Assembly: GCF_049675895.1 (NCBI RefSeq)
Contig: NZ_CP183834.1
Coordinates: 992,001 to 1,056,000 of the forward strand
Reading direction: 5' to 3'
Length of the DNA stretch: 64,000 bases
Origin: Ampullimonas aquatilis
GTDB taxonomy: Bacteria; Pseudomonadota; Gammaproteobacteria; Burkholderiales; Burkholderiaceae_D
In this document: positions 55,183-63,687 of the stretch, piece after piece
How the letters are laid out: each line of letters starts with the position of its first letter
Position numbering within the stretch: the first letter of the stretch is position 1
Translations under genes and position numbers: made by a program
Notes under the pieces: model-generated
Seen by the model: only the letters and a program-made list of their open reading frames with translations
What the model was told of the DNA's origin: nothing
Databases searched by the model: none

Positions 55183-55571
55183 GATGAAGAGGCTGTCTGA
55201 TTTTGTGCTGCGGCTTTTTTCAGTTTGGCCAGTTTTTTATAAGGCCGTAAATAAAAGAGCGTGCAAAAAAAGAAGGCCACGCATAAGGTCACTTCCAGCC
55301 AGGCCAGCACGACTGAAAAACCTTTATCACTGGTGGCACGCACCAGGCCTTCGGTCAGGTACAGCAATATGAACATGGCTGACCATTGCATCGTGTAATT
55401 GCGTTGTTTGAGAATCCCGGGTAGCGGAATGAGCAAGGGCAGGGCCTTGAGCACCAGCCAGGAACCGCCGGGACGCACTGGTGCGAGCCAGAGTTCCCAG
55501 GCCACGCACAGTGCAATCAGTGCCAGCAGACTGATGGATGCGCCTAAAGAAAGCATTTTGGATGAAGTCAT
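55179..55571 (-). CDS. DUF2069 membrane protein
   Basis: 130 residues with four hydrophobic helices (about 11-30, 40-55, 63-80 and 90-112) and a Lys-rich C-terminus. The pattern CVAWELWLAPVRPGGSWLVLKALPLLIPLPGILKQRNYTMQWSAMFILLYLTEGLVRA is the DUF2069 signature, a family often next to wrbA in proteobacteria. Function unknown. It overlaps wrbA and the FAD oxidase by 4 bp each, so the three are co-translated. Confidence 0.88.
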   Translation of the reverse strand: MTSSKMLSLGASISLLALIALCVAWELWLAPVRPGGSWLVLKALPLLIPLPGILKQRNYTMQWSAMFILLYLTEGLVRATSDKGFSVVLAWLEVTLCVAFFFCTLFYLRPYKKLAKLKKAAAQNQTASSS

Positions 55572-56161
55572 GCGCTCAATTTTAATGCGGTTCTGGCCAG
55601 TCGTTGACCTAAAGCCATGGCCAATTTGTGTTCATCGGCTTGCAGCGGCACATCGCCTTTACTGGTGGCGAGGTGCGAGGCGCCATAAGGTGTACCGCCA
55701 GAGCGGGTTGTCATCAGTTCGGGTTCGGAATAGGGCAGGCCAATCATGAACATGCCATGATGCAAGAGTGGCAGCATCATTGAGAGCAGTGTGGACTCCT
55801 GCCCACCATGCAGGCTGCCGGTCGAGGTAAAGACGCAGGCTGGTTTGCCACTGAGTGTGCCTGCCAGCCACGCGCTGGAGGTACTGTCGATAAAATATTT
55901 GAGTGGCGCGGCCATATTGCCAAAGCGGGTCGGTGAGCCCAGCGCCAGGCCGATGCATTCCTCCAGGTCGCGGGTTTCCACATAAGGTGGGCCGTCACTG
56001 GGTATGTCCGTTTCGGTGGCTTCGCAATTGGCAGAAACGGCAGGTACAGTGCGCAGGCGGGTGCTCACACCGGCAATGCTATCAATCCCTGCGGCAATGG
56101 CATAAGCCAATTCACGGGTGGCACCATGACGCGAGTAATACAGCACCAGAACTTCTTTCAT
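55568..56161 (-). CDS. wrbA: NAD(P)H:quinone oxidoreductase, WrbA family
   Basis: 197 residues. The flavodoxin-like FMN site is VLVLYYSRHGATRELAYAIAAG, with LALGSPTRFGNMAAPLKYFIDSTSSAWLAGTLSGKPACVFTSTGSLHGGQESTLLSMMLPLLHHGMFMIGLPYSEPEL, typical of WrbA. It reduces quinones by two electrons. First gene of the operon, divergent from the YihY-type gene. Confidence 0.9.
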   Translation of the reverse strand: MKEVLVLYYSRHGATRELAYAIAAGIDSIAGVSTRLRTVPAVSANCEATETDIPSDGPPYVETRDLEECIGLALGSPTRFGNMAAPLKYFIDSTSSAWLAGTLSGKPACVFTSTGSLHGGQESTLLSMMLPLLHHGMFMIGLPYSEPELMTTRSGGTPYGASHLATSKGDVPLQADEHKLAMALGQRLARTALKLSA

Positions 56162-56273
56162 GGTTTGGCGTCTTTCATTGGCAAGTCAAAAAAAGCTGAA
56201 TTCATTTTCAATCCAAAAACATGCTTATTATGGGTGGTCAGCTGATGAGTCTGTCCATTACACTACAGCCCCT

Positions 56274-57197
56274 ATGACTGATTATCTTCTCAAGAAACCT
56301 TTGCAATTATGGACGCTGCTGCAGCTGGTCCGCGAGCGCTTTCGCTCTGACCGGATTGCGCAGGTGGCCGGTAGCCTGACTTTTACCACGGTTCTGTCGA
56401 TGGTGCCGATGCTGGCGGTAATCCTCGCCTTGTTTACTGCTTTTCCGGTCTTTAACAGCTTTCGCAGCCACATTCAGGATCTGCTCACCCAAAACCTGAT
56501 GCCCGAAGCAGTCAGCACGCAAGTCATGAAGTATCTCAACCAGTTTGCGGCCAAGGCCAAGGGGCTGACGACCTGGGGTCTGGTGGGGGTGATGGTCACG
56601 GCCATCATCACCATGCTCACGGTGGATCGGGCGCTCAACGATTTATGGCATGTCAAAAAGCCGCGGCCCTTGCGCCAGCGGGTGCTGGTTTACTGGGCGG
56701 CATTGTCGTTGGGGCCGATTTTGATTGGTGGCAGTCTGAGCCTGACTTCTTATATTGCCTCCAAGTCGGGTAGTCTGGTGGCGCTCATGCCTGAAGTGTT
56801 CAACGAGTTGCTGTCGCTGATCCCGCTGGCGCTCACCACAGTGGCTTATGCCATGCTCTATACCTACGTGCCCAATTGCAAGGTGGAGCGCAAGCATGCC
56901 ATTTTTGGTGGCGCGATTGCGGCCTTGCTGTTTGAAATCATGAAGCGGGGTTTTGCGCTTTACATCAAGAAGTTTCCGACGTACACCGCCGTCTATGGTG
57001 CCTTCGCAGCCGTGCCCATCTTTTTGTTGTGGGTTTATATGAGCTGGATGGTGACGCTGCTGGGTGCGGCCATCACTGCCGCTTTACCACAGGCCGCGGG
57101 TGGCACGCCACGGCGACGAGTTCGCAAGGAACCTGCCCATTTTTTCAATTTCAGTCTGCGTGGTAAACGCCATCGCAAACGAACCCGGCTGCGGTGA
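56274..57197 (+). CDS. YihY-family inner membrane protein (UPF0761)
   Basis: 307 residues from ATG 56274; the frame is open to 56160 but without support. AGSLTFTTVLSMVPMLAVILALFTAFPVF, LTVDRALNDLWHVKKPRPLRQRVLVYWAALSLGPILIGGSL and a final AVYGAFAAVPIFLLWVYMSWMVTLLGAAITAALP are the landmarks of this six-helix family, once mislabelled RNase BN. The tail is basic. Role unknown. Confidence 0.92.
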   Translation: MTDYLLKKPLQLWTLLQLVRERFRSDRIAQVAGSLTFTTVLSMVPMLAVILALFTAFPVFNSFRSHIQDLLTQNLMPEAVSTQVMKYLNQFAAKAKGLTTWGLVGVMVTAIITMLTVDRALNDLWHVKKPRPLRQRVLVYWAALSLGPILIGGSLSLTSYIASKSGSLVALMPEVFNELLSLIPLALTTVAYAMLYTYVPNCKVERKHAIFGGAIAALLFEIMKRGFALYIKKFPTYTAVYGAFAAVPIFLLWVYMSWMVTLLGAAITAALPQAAGGTPRRRVRKEPAHFFNFSLRGKRHRKRTRLR

Positions 57198-57230
57198 TGA
57201 TAGCGCTAATGATGATGTTGGGGGTATTCA

Positions 57231-57281
57231 AAATACCTCAATATTTACGCACTTGAGAGTGGTGGTTTTAATATATACCTA
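57231..57281 (+). repeat. Dispersed intergenic element, partial copy C
   Basis: It keeps GCACTT (57249-57254) and TATACC (57274) 25 bases apart instead of 24, and lacks a clear left TATACT box. The inner arm is CACT/AGTG. It lies between the YihY-type gene and pip, close to the pip ribosome site. Confidence 0.5.
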
Positions 57282-57296
57282 TAGGGAGTACCAATC

Positions 57297-58322
57297 TTGA
57301 TAGCCAATTCAGCCAGCACGTCGGCCACTGCTAGTGCAGCATCGTCAGCGCCGTCAGACTCACCTTTGTCGCCCTTGTTTCCTGCCTTGGAACCTTATGA
57401 TTCCGGTTATCTGGCGCTGGACAATCTGCACGAAATGTACTGGGAAGTGTGTGGCAATCCGCAAGGCGTGCCCGTTGTCTTTTTGCATGGTGGCCCTGGT
57501 GGTGGCTGTTCGGCGGCTTCACGCCAGTTTTTTGATCCGGCCTATTACCGCATTGTGCTGTTTGACCAACGTGGTGCTGGCAAGTCCTTGCCGTTTGGTG
57601 AAATCTGTCAAAACACCACCGCGCATCTGGTCAATGATATCGAGCGCCTGCGCGATCATCTGGGCATTCATCAATGGCTGGTCTTCGGTGGTTCCTGGGG
57701 ATCCACTCTGGCGTTGGCATATGGGCAGACGCATCCGGCGCGCTGTTTGGGCTTTATCCTGCGTGGCATCTTTTTGATTCGTCAGAGCGAAATCGACTGG
57801 TTCCTCTATGGCATGGGGCAATTTTTCCCCGAAGCCTGGCAAGCCTTTACCGACGGTATTCCTGATGAAGAGCGTGGTGATATTCTGGCGGCCTATGCAG
57901 ATCGCCTGTTTGATGACAAAGATCCCGTCGGCGCGCAACGCTGGGCGCAAATCTGGAGTCGCTACGAAGGCAGTTGCGCCAATTTATTGCCAGCCGCCAG
58001 TGCGGCCACCGCAGCCCGCATGGCCAGTGATGAAGTCGCGCTCGCTTTGGCCAGGCTCGAATGCCATTACATGCAGCACACGGGTTTTATTGCCGAAGGC
58101 CAACTGCTGGAAAATCTGTCTGAAATCGCGCATTTGCCTGCCATCATCGTGCAAGGTCGTTATGACATGGTGTGTCCACCATCCACTGCTTGGGAACTGC
58201 ATATGCGTTGGCCCGGCTCGCAATTGGTGATGGTGCCCGACGCTGGCCATTCCGCTTTTGAACCCGGTAATTGCCGCGCCCTGGTCACAGCTACCGAAGC
58301 CATGAAGTCCCGTATCAGCTGA
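57297..58322 (+). CDS. pip: Proline iminopeptidase
   Basis: 341 residues from TTG 57297 (GGGAG eight bases upstream). An alpha/beta hydrolase of peptidase family S33: HGGPGGGCSAASRQFFDPAYYRIVLFDQRGAGKS, nucleophile VFGGSWGSTLALAYGQTHP, an Asp in VQGRYDMVCPP and His in PDAGHSAFE. It releases N-terminal proline from peptides. The first 25 residues are Ser/Ala-rich and not part of the fold. Co-transcribed with hyi, 8 bp downstream. Confidence 0.93.
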   Translation: MIANSASTSATASAASSAPSDSPLSPLFPALEPYDSGYLALDNLHEMYWEVCGNPQGVPVVFLHGGPGGGCSAASRQFFDPAYYRIVLFDQRGAGKSLPFGEICQNTTAHLVNDIERLRDHLGIHQWLVFGGSWGSTLALAYGQTHPARCLGFILRGIFLIRQSEIDWFLYGMGQFFPEAWQAFTDGIPDEERGDILAAYADRLFDDKDPVGAQRWAQIWSRYEGSCANLLPAASAATAARMASDEVALALARLECHYMQHTGFIAEGQLLENLSEIAHLPAIIVQGRYDMVCPPSTAWELHMRWPGSQLVMVPDAGHSAFEPGNCRALVTATEAMKSRIS

Positions 58323-58330
58323 GTTTTGTC

Positions 58331-59128
58331 ATGCAATTTGCGGCCAACCTGTCCTTGCTTTATACCGAAGTGCCCGTATTGGCGCGTCCTGCCCTGGCTG
58401 CTGCCGATGGCTTTGCCGCTGCTGAAATCCAGTTTCCCTATGAAGTTGCTGCTGCCGATTTGCATCAAGCCTTATCCCATGCGGGTTTACCGCTGGTTTT
58501 GCACAATACCCCCAAAGGCCCGTGGGCTGATGATTTTGGTCTGGCTGCTGTGCCGGGCCGCGAAGCCGATTTTGCCGATGGCCTGCAACAAGCCATCGCC
58601 TACAGTCGGGTGCTGGGTAATCGGCTATTGCATGTCATGGCGGGCAAGGTGGATCAGCAAACCGGGGCTGCTGACGCTGCTCGTGCCACCTTTGTCGCCA
58701 ACCTCAAACTGGCTTGTGTCGAGGCTGCCAAAGCCGGGCTGACGGTGGTCATTGAACCCATCAATACCCGCGATGTGCCTGGCTACTGGCTCAATTATCA
58801 GTCACAGGCTTTGAGTGTGATGGACGAAGTGGGTGCAGACAATCTCAAGCTGATGATGGATTTTTATCATGCGCAAATCATGGAAGGTGATCTGATCACA
58901 CGGTTTCTGGCCAATCAGGCACGTATTGCCCATGTCCAGATCGCGGGTGTGCCAGCGCGTGGCGAGCCTGACGTCGGTGAAGTCGACTATCGCACCATTT
59001 TGGCGTTATTGGCCCGACATGACACCGGCATGATTGGGGCAGAATACAAGCCCAGCCGCGGTGCAGTGGTCAATGGCACCCATGATGGCCTGGCATGGAT
59101 GAAAACCCTTACACATAATTTGCCCTGA
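58331..59128 (+). CDS. hyi: Hydroxypyruvate isomerase-like TIM-barrel protein
   Basis: 265 residues from ATG 58331. AANLSLLYTEVPVLARPALAAADGFAAAEIQFPYE, VIEPINTRDVPGYWLNYQSQALSVMDEVGADNLKLMMDFYHAQIMEGDL and HVQIAGVPARGEPDVGEVDYRTIL match Hyi proteins; the Glu, Asp and His metal ligands are in EPINTRD, MMDFYHAQ and HVQIAG. It would interconvert hydroxypyruvate and tartronate semialdehyde in glyoxylate use. No gcl or glxR lies beside it, so the physiological role is open. Confidence 0.88.
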   Translation: MQFAANLSLLYTEVPVLARPALAAADGFAAAEIQFPYEVAAADLHQALSHAGLPLVLHNTPKGPWADDFGLAAVPGREADFADGLQQAIAYSRVLGNRLLHVMAGKVDQQTGAADAARATFVANLKLACVEAAKAGLTVVIEPINTRDVPGYWLNYQSQALSVMDEVGADNLKLMMDFYHAQIMEGDLITRFLANQARIAHVQIAGVPARGEPDVGEVDYRTILALLARHDTGMIGAEYKPSRGAVVNGTHDGLAWMKTLTHNLP

Positions 59129-59224
59129 TTTGCCCTGGCAGGGTTTATTTATCTTGGGCTTTGGGCTAGCATGGAAGCCATCAGAAAAAAATAATCTTTC
59201 CACATTTCTACCTGAGGAATACCC

Positions 59225-59674
59225 ATGAAAGTTGCTGACATTCTCAAGGTCAAGGGAACGACACTCTTTACCGTCACGCCTGAAACCCCATTGCGTTCCG
59301 CTGTGGAAGCCATGGCCGAACATGATATTGGCTCCCTGGTGGTCATGGAACATGGCGATCTGGTTGGTATGCTGACTTTTCGCGAAGTGATTTCCCAACT
59401 CAAGAAAAATCGTGGTGCAGTCGGCGATGTGCTGATTCGTTCCGTCATGGACGATCACCCCATGACCGTCACCATGGAAACCGAAGTCAACGAGTTGCGT
59501 CGTATCATGCTCGAAAAGCACGCCCGCTACATGCCCGTACTCGACAAACGCACCTTGATGGGTGTGGTGTCTTTCTACGACGTTGCCAAAGCCGTGATCG
59601 ACGAACAAAACTTTGAAAACAAAATGCTCAAGGCCTATATCCGCGATTGGCCAGAAGAAGAAATCAGTGGTTGA
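59225..59674 (+). CDS. CBS-domain pair protein
   Basis: 149 residues made of two CBS domains (about 8-65 and 72-130): TLFTVTPETPLRSAVEAMAEHDIGSLVVMEHGDLVGMLTFREVI and DDHPMTVTMETEVNELRRIMLEKHARYMPVLDKRTLMGVVSFYDVAKAVID. Stand-alone CBS pairs usually bind adenosyl nucleotides and sense energy state. GAGGA precedes the ATG. A strong terminator follows. Confidence 0.93.
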   Translation: MKVADILKVKGTTLFTVTPETPLRSAVEAMAEHDIGSLVVMEHGDLVGMLTFREVISQLKKNRGAVGDVLIRSVMDDHPMTVTMETEVNELRRIMLEKHARYMPVLDKRTLMGVVSFYDVAKAVIDEQNFENKMLKAYIRDWPEEEISG

Positions 59675-59717
59675 ATTTTTGAGTGAGTGGTACTGTTGAC
59701 TACTCTTTCAATTGAAC

Positions 59718-59745
59718 AAAAAGCCAGACTGAGTCTGGCTTTTTT
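59718..59745 (+). terminator. Rho-independent terminator after the CBS gene
   Basis: AAAAAGCCAGAC and GTCTGGCTTTTT form a perfect stem with a TGA loop and continuing T-run. Confidence 0.9.
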
Positions 59746-59917
59746 GTTAGTTAATATTTAACCATTAATTGGATTAGGAACTCAAAATAAGATTTCGCGC
59801 AAAATCATCAAAGACGCAAAGATAAATTCAAGTAAGTTGCACTGTTTTTTTATTTGGGACCGTGTACTAGCCTGTCCAAGGCTATGTACTTGGTATTACC
59901 TTGATCCCATGCTTTTT

Positions 59918-60000
59918 CTTGGTGCTCTTTTGTGTCATGGTGGTGAAATGCTTTTGGCTTGGGATTTTCCTTGGTGAGCTGGGTGTCTTGGCGGTTCAAG
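59918..60000. repeat. Two imperfect copies of a TTGGTG...GTGTCTTGG repeat, downstream of upp
   Basis: At about 59918-59948 (CTTGGTGCTC...GTCATGGTGGTGAAA) and 59969-60000 (CTTGGTGAGC...GTCTTGGCGGTTCAA) are related direct copies. They resemble the CTTTGTGTCTTTGTGG words around the carA-carB spacer, suggesting one dispersed family. The rest of the gap from 59746 to 60030 holds no credible gene. Confidence 0.4.
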
Positions 60001-60030
60001 ATATTGATCGTTTTTATCGATTGGTACGAT

Positions 60031-60663
60031 TTACCGTGTCCCATACAAGCGATCTCCCGCATCACCCAAGCCGGGCACGATATAGCCATGTTCATTGAGT
60101 TGGTCATCGACGGCGGTGGTATAGATGGCGATGTCTGGGTGGACGGTGGCGAGGGCGGTGATGCCTTCTGGCGCGGCGAGCAGGCAGGCGAATTTGATGG
60201 TGGTCGCGCCGCTTTGTTTAATGCGGGAGATGGCTGCAATTGCCGAGTTGCCGGTGGCGAGCATGGGGTCGACCACAATCACCAGGCGTTCGGCAATGTC
60301 TTCGGGCACTTTGTAGTAATACTCCACGGGCTGCAAGGTGTCGTGGTCACGATACAGGCCAATGTGGCCAACCCGCGCGGCGGGAATCAGCTCCAGCATG
60401 CCATCCAGAAAACCATTGCCTGCGCGCAGGATGGACACCAGACAAAGCTTTTTGCCGCTGATGACTGGCGCTTGCATGGTGGTGAGCGGCGTTTCAATGG
60501 CCGTGTATTGCAGTGGCAGGTCACGGGTGACTTCATAAGCCAGCGCATAGCTGATTTCCTTGAGCAGGCGCCGGAAGTTGTCGGTGGTGGTGTCCTTGTT
60601 GCGCATCAGCGTGAGCTTGTGGGCTATCAGCGGGTGGTTGAGTACCATCAGCGGTTGAGTCAT
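60031..60663 (-). CDS. upp: Uracil phosphoribosyltransferase
   Basis: 210 residues; AGGAG seven bases before the ATG. LNHPLIAHKLTLMRNKDTTTDNFRRLLKEISYALAYEVTRDLPL, PRPP loop VVDPMLATGNSAIAAI and the C-terminal GDAGDRLYGTR uracil site are standard Upp features. It makes UMP from uracil and PRPP. Here it lies 199 bp after urc4, so it may serve the URC catabolic route, in which uracil is first made into a ribosyl derivative. Confidence 0.97.
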   Translation of the reverse strand: MTQPLMVLNHPLIAHKLTLMRNKDTTTDNFRRLLKEISYALAYEVTRDLPLQYTAIETPLTTMQAPVISGKKLCLVSILRAGNGFLDGMLELIPAARVGHIGLYRDHDTLQPVEYYYKVPEDIAERLVIVVDPMLATGNSAIAAISRIKQSGATTIKFACLLAAPEGITALATVHPDIAIYTTAVDDQLNEHGYIVPGLGDAGDRLYGTR

Positions 60664-60862
60664 GCGGGCTCCTGTTGGCTGGGCAATAAGTGCAATGCGA
60701 GATGATTGCGCTTCAAAGGTGGGCTGACTGTTTTGTACTGTGAATCGGCTGACTTGGCAAGTAGGTCTTGGGTTTATAGGTCCTCAGCTTGCTGATGCAA
60801 TGCGTGCGGGATTTATGTAAATTTTAAATATGGCGAGCTGGATTAATCCGACGGTATTAGCC

Positions 60863-62233
60863 CTAAAACACCGTGCCATCTGACCAAATACTGAGCGGCG
60901 GATGACCACCCGGCCGCAGCGCTGCGGCAATCTTGCGACCAGCGCTCCAGCTGCCACCTTGCAGCATATGCGCGAGGGTAAATTCGCTATGACTCAATTT
61001 AAGTTCTTGCCTCACAGCACCGGCCAGGCGATCCAGTCCAATGACTGTCACGGCACGCCATTCCACGACAGCCGGGTGCTCCACCGATAAGGTTTGCCGT
61101 GGCAGGCTGGCGTCGCGCAGGCTGAGTAAACCCATATCAAGCAGCAGGCCACCATGACGATATTCCGGCAGGCCGGTCAATGCGTCCAGCCCGGTGACAT
61201 GAATGCCCGCCTGCTGCAGCGGTTCTACCAAAGAATAAGTCAGCCATTGGCTCAGCAGATGAAATGGCACCAGTCCGTTGGTGATGTCACTGCTCTGCGC
61301 AGCCGGGTGATACCAGCAATCGCCCATGTTAATACCTTGCACTTGCAATCGATTTGGCCAGACATCGCTGAGTGCATGCAGCAGCGTTTGCAAAATGGTG
61401 GCGGCTGACAAACTGAGCGGTTGCGCCGAGGCGTTCAGGAATTTGCTGAGTGCCTTGGCTGCTGGTGTGGATGATGTCTTGCCAGACGGTGCAGCTTGTA
61501 TGGTGGCCGCCTGCTGGCTTTTGGCCAGACGCCTGAAGTAGTCATACAGATTACCCAGACGGGCTGGTGCGCCAAAATATTCGGGCAGATTCTGCATGGC
61601 CAGACCCAGCTTTTGCAGCAGGCTGGCGCGACCTTCTATGCCAATCAAGGCATTGGCTGTGGTGACCTGAAATGCCTTGGCAATATTGAAGGGCGTGATA
61701 TTGGCGAGCGCATCGGCATCGGCCCGCAAGGGATGTTGTTCATCTGCCGAAAAAGTACCTTTGGTAAACAGGTTCAGGCTAGCCACTGCCATGCCTTCGG
61801 AACGCCCGAGCTTTTGTTTGTTGACATAGTCCACGTATTGCCACGGTGAGCCAGCGCCTGCATCAAGCAGCACACTGGGGATGATCAGGTCGATCCGAAT
61901 TCGCGCCAGCTCATCTTCGGGAACATCCAGCGAGCGCTGTAAACGTCCCCAACGATCCACATCACCCACCTCAAAATGACGCCAGCGGCTATACATGGGA
62001 ATGTCCAGATCGGCGTAATCGGCACGGATGGTATCAATCACATACGCCGTCGTGGCGGGCAGGGCATTCGGTTGCCAGATGAAATAAGGGCTCAGGCCAT
62101 CTTCCACATGCCGCATGACCTGCATGCAACGGCGTCGAATGGCATGCGCGTTGAGCAGGCTATCGGCCAGATTCACCATCTCCGGCAGACCCGGATTACT
62201 GCTCGAAGCCATGATCTGATTGAGCTTGTTCAT
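60863..62233 (-). CDS. urc4: URC4/Urg3-type uracil catabolism protein (DUF1688)
   Basis: 456 residues from ATG 62233, preceded by a near-perfect AAGGAGG; the frame stays open to 62395 but that stretch does not look conserved. Landmarks of DUF1688 include NAHAIRRRCMQVMRHVEDGLSPYF, WRHFEVGDVDRWGRL, IIPSVLLDAGAGSPWQYVD, GRSEGMAVASLNLFTKGTFSAD, LPEYRHGGLLLDMGLLSL and the end HPPLSIWSDGTVF. URC4 is essential in the yeast URC pathway of uracil degradation, where its reaction is not well defined. A low-complexity insert lies near residue 245-270. The upstream partner urc1 is separated by a ParA gene. Confidence 0.88.
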   Translation of the reverse strand: MNKLNQIMASSSNPGLPEMVNLADSLLNAHAIRRRCMQVMRHVEDGLSPYFIWQPNALPATTAYVIDTIRADYADLDIPMYSRWRHFEVGDVDRWGRLQRSLDVPEDELARIRIDLIIPSVLLDAGAGSPWQYVDYVNKQKLGRSEGMAVASLNLFTKGTFSADEQHPLRADADALANITPFNIAKAFQVTTANALIGIEGRASLLQKLGLAMQNLPEYFGAPARLGNLYDYFRRLAKSQQAATIQAAPSGKTSSTPAAKALSKFLNASAQPLSLSAATILQTLLHALSDVWPNRLQVQGINMGDCWYHPAAQSSDITNGLVPFHLLSQWLTYSLVEPLQQAGIHVTGLDALTGLPEYRHGGLLLDMGLLSLRDASLPRQTLSVEHPAVVEWRAVTVIGLDRLAGAVRQELKLSHSEFTLAHMLQGGSWSAGRKIAAALRPGGHPPLSIWSDGTVF

Positions 62234-62610
62234 GCCGCGTCCTCCTTGCGTCGCCGGTTTGGCGGGGTGTTGCTTTTGTTGGCATGGCCGTGTGTTAGCC
62301 GGGTTGAAGCACTGTCCTGTTGCAAAACGCTGGTTGAAAAAGCCAAGAATTGAAGCAATGCTGACAGCACCTGCCGGGTCGCTGAATGTCAGCAAGATTA
62401 AGGCCTGTTCTTAGCTTTAATATTAGCCTTTTAGCCCAACTTAGGTCTAAATGAGTATTTATGGACATGAATTATTTTTGATGGCTCCCACAATTGTTAT
62501 GGTTTATGAGTCTAAAAATAGAATTAGAGGTTTTTACCAGTAATAGATACCTAACAATTACAATGCCAAGATATCAAATTTTTTGTTCAAGTTTACTGGG
62601 AGGTATGTAG
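62234..62610. other. Insertion junction upstream of urc4
   Basis: 377 bp with no gene seen. The part next to urc4 (to about 62395) has host-like GC content; from about 62400 the sequence turns sharply AT-rich and stays so through the parA gene. This marks the probable left edge of an insertion. No clear direct or inverted repeat flanks it. Confidence 0.45.
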
Positions 62611-63669
62611 ATGGCAACTTATGCTATTTGGAATAATAAGGGAGGAGTTGGTAAGAGTTATCTTACTTTCCAAGTCGCTGCAGAATTTGCTTGCCAAAAT
62701 CCGAATACTAAAGTCCTAGTTGTTGATCTGTGCCCCCAAGCCAATTCATCTTCAATGTTGTTAGGGGGAATGCTAAACGGTGAGGAAAAGTTAACTGAAA
62801 TTCATACGAATATGCCCAGACTTACGATATCTGGATATTTTGAAGAGCGAATTAGAAGTCCCTATGTATCTCCTAACTCAGGTGCAAGATACATAACACA
62901 TGTATCTAATTTAAATAGGCAGATGCCGGAGAACCTTTACCTTGTGGTGGGCGATGAGCAGTTAGAGCTTCAATCATCAAGGGTATCGAGCGCTACGAAT
63001 CCGGGTCCTCAAGATGCCTGGAGAATTGTGCATTTGTGGGTTAAAGATCTTATAGAAGACATTCAAAAATATTGGAACAATGAAGCGAGTGTTGTGTTCA
63101 TTGATTGCAATCCGAGTTTTTCAATTTATACGGAATTAGCTCTCACGGCAGCAGAGCGTCTTTTGATCCCGTTTTCTGCAGATGGCTCATCTAAAAGAGC
63201 TGTGAAAGCTGTTTTGTCTTTGATTTATGGAGTCACACGGCATCAAGGTGAACCTCAGTCCGAATTTTTCACAAACTCACAAAGATATAGAATGGCGTTG
63301 CCTCAGATTTATATGTATATCGGAAATCGTTTGACTCAAATGAATAAATCTTCTGCATCAGCTTTTAGAACCGTTGTTGAAGAAATTGGTGAAGAAATCT
63401 GGGGGGTTTGGCAAACAGCGCCTCAGCATTTTTGCGTTCATCCTAATGGCGCATCAACACCAAATAATAAACGCTCGTTTCGTCAAATGTTTCAATATGA
63501 AGTTAATGATGCCAATACTGCATCAGTCGTTTCAAGCGCGTTAGGTATCCCAATTTCTAGACTACAAGCTGGACAAAAAAGTGTAGCTGGAAGAATGATT
63601 TCAGTGAACATCTCGCAATTAGATAAGCAGGTTCCAAATCTAAAAAGACTTGTGCAAAACATTGAATAA
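62611..63669 (+). CDS. Orphan ParA/MinD-family ATPase
   Basis: 352 residues; GGGAGG precedes the ATG. Deviant Walker A NNKGGVGKS (Lys10 and Lys15), Walker A' VLVVDLCPQANSS (Asp39) and Walker B VVFIDCNPSF (about 165-172) are intact. There is no ParB or parS-like array beside it and no N-terminal HTH, so it is not an ordinary partition gene. Residues about 70-130 (between A' and B) are longer than in typical Soj/ParA. AT-rich, inserted in the URC gene set and convergent with urc1. Orphan ParA ATPases can serve mobile elements or defence; here function is unknown. Confidence 0.8.
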   Translation: MATYAIWNNKGGVGKSYLTFQVAAEFACQNPNTKVLVVDLCPQANSSSMLLGGMLNGEEKLTEIHTNMPRLTISGYFEERIRSPYVSPNSGARYITHVSNLNRQMPENLYLVVGDEQLELQSSRVSSATNPGPQDAWRIVHLWVKDLIEDIQKYWNNEASVVFIDCNPSFSIYTELALTAAERLLIPFSADGSSKRAVKAVLSLIYGVTRHQGEPQSEFFTNSQRYRMALPQIYMYIGNRLTQMNKSSASAFRTVVEEIGEEIWGVWQTAPQHFCVHPNGASTPNNKRSFRQMFQYEVNDANTASVVSSALGIPISRLQAGQKSVAGRMISVNISQLDKQVPNLKRLVQNIE

Positions 63670-63687
63670 TAATGGCTAAAGTTTCAA

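Noticed and set aside
59850..60278. Minus-strand frame overlapping the end of upp
   Set aside because: A shifted reading of upp plus repeat sequence; no start signal.
62234..62395. 54-codon N-terminal extension of urc4
   Set aside because: A near-perfect ribosome site sits directly before ATG 62233, and the extension has no conserved look.
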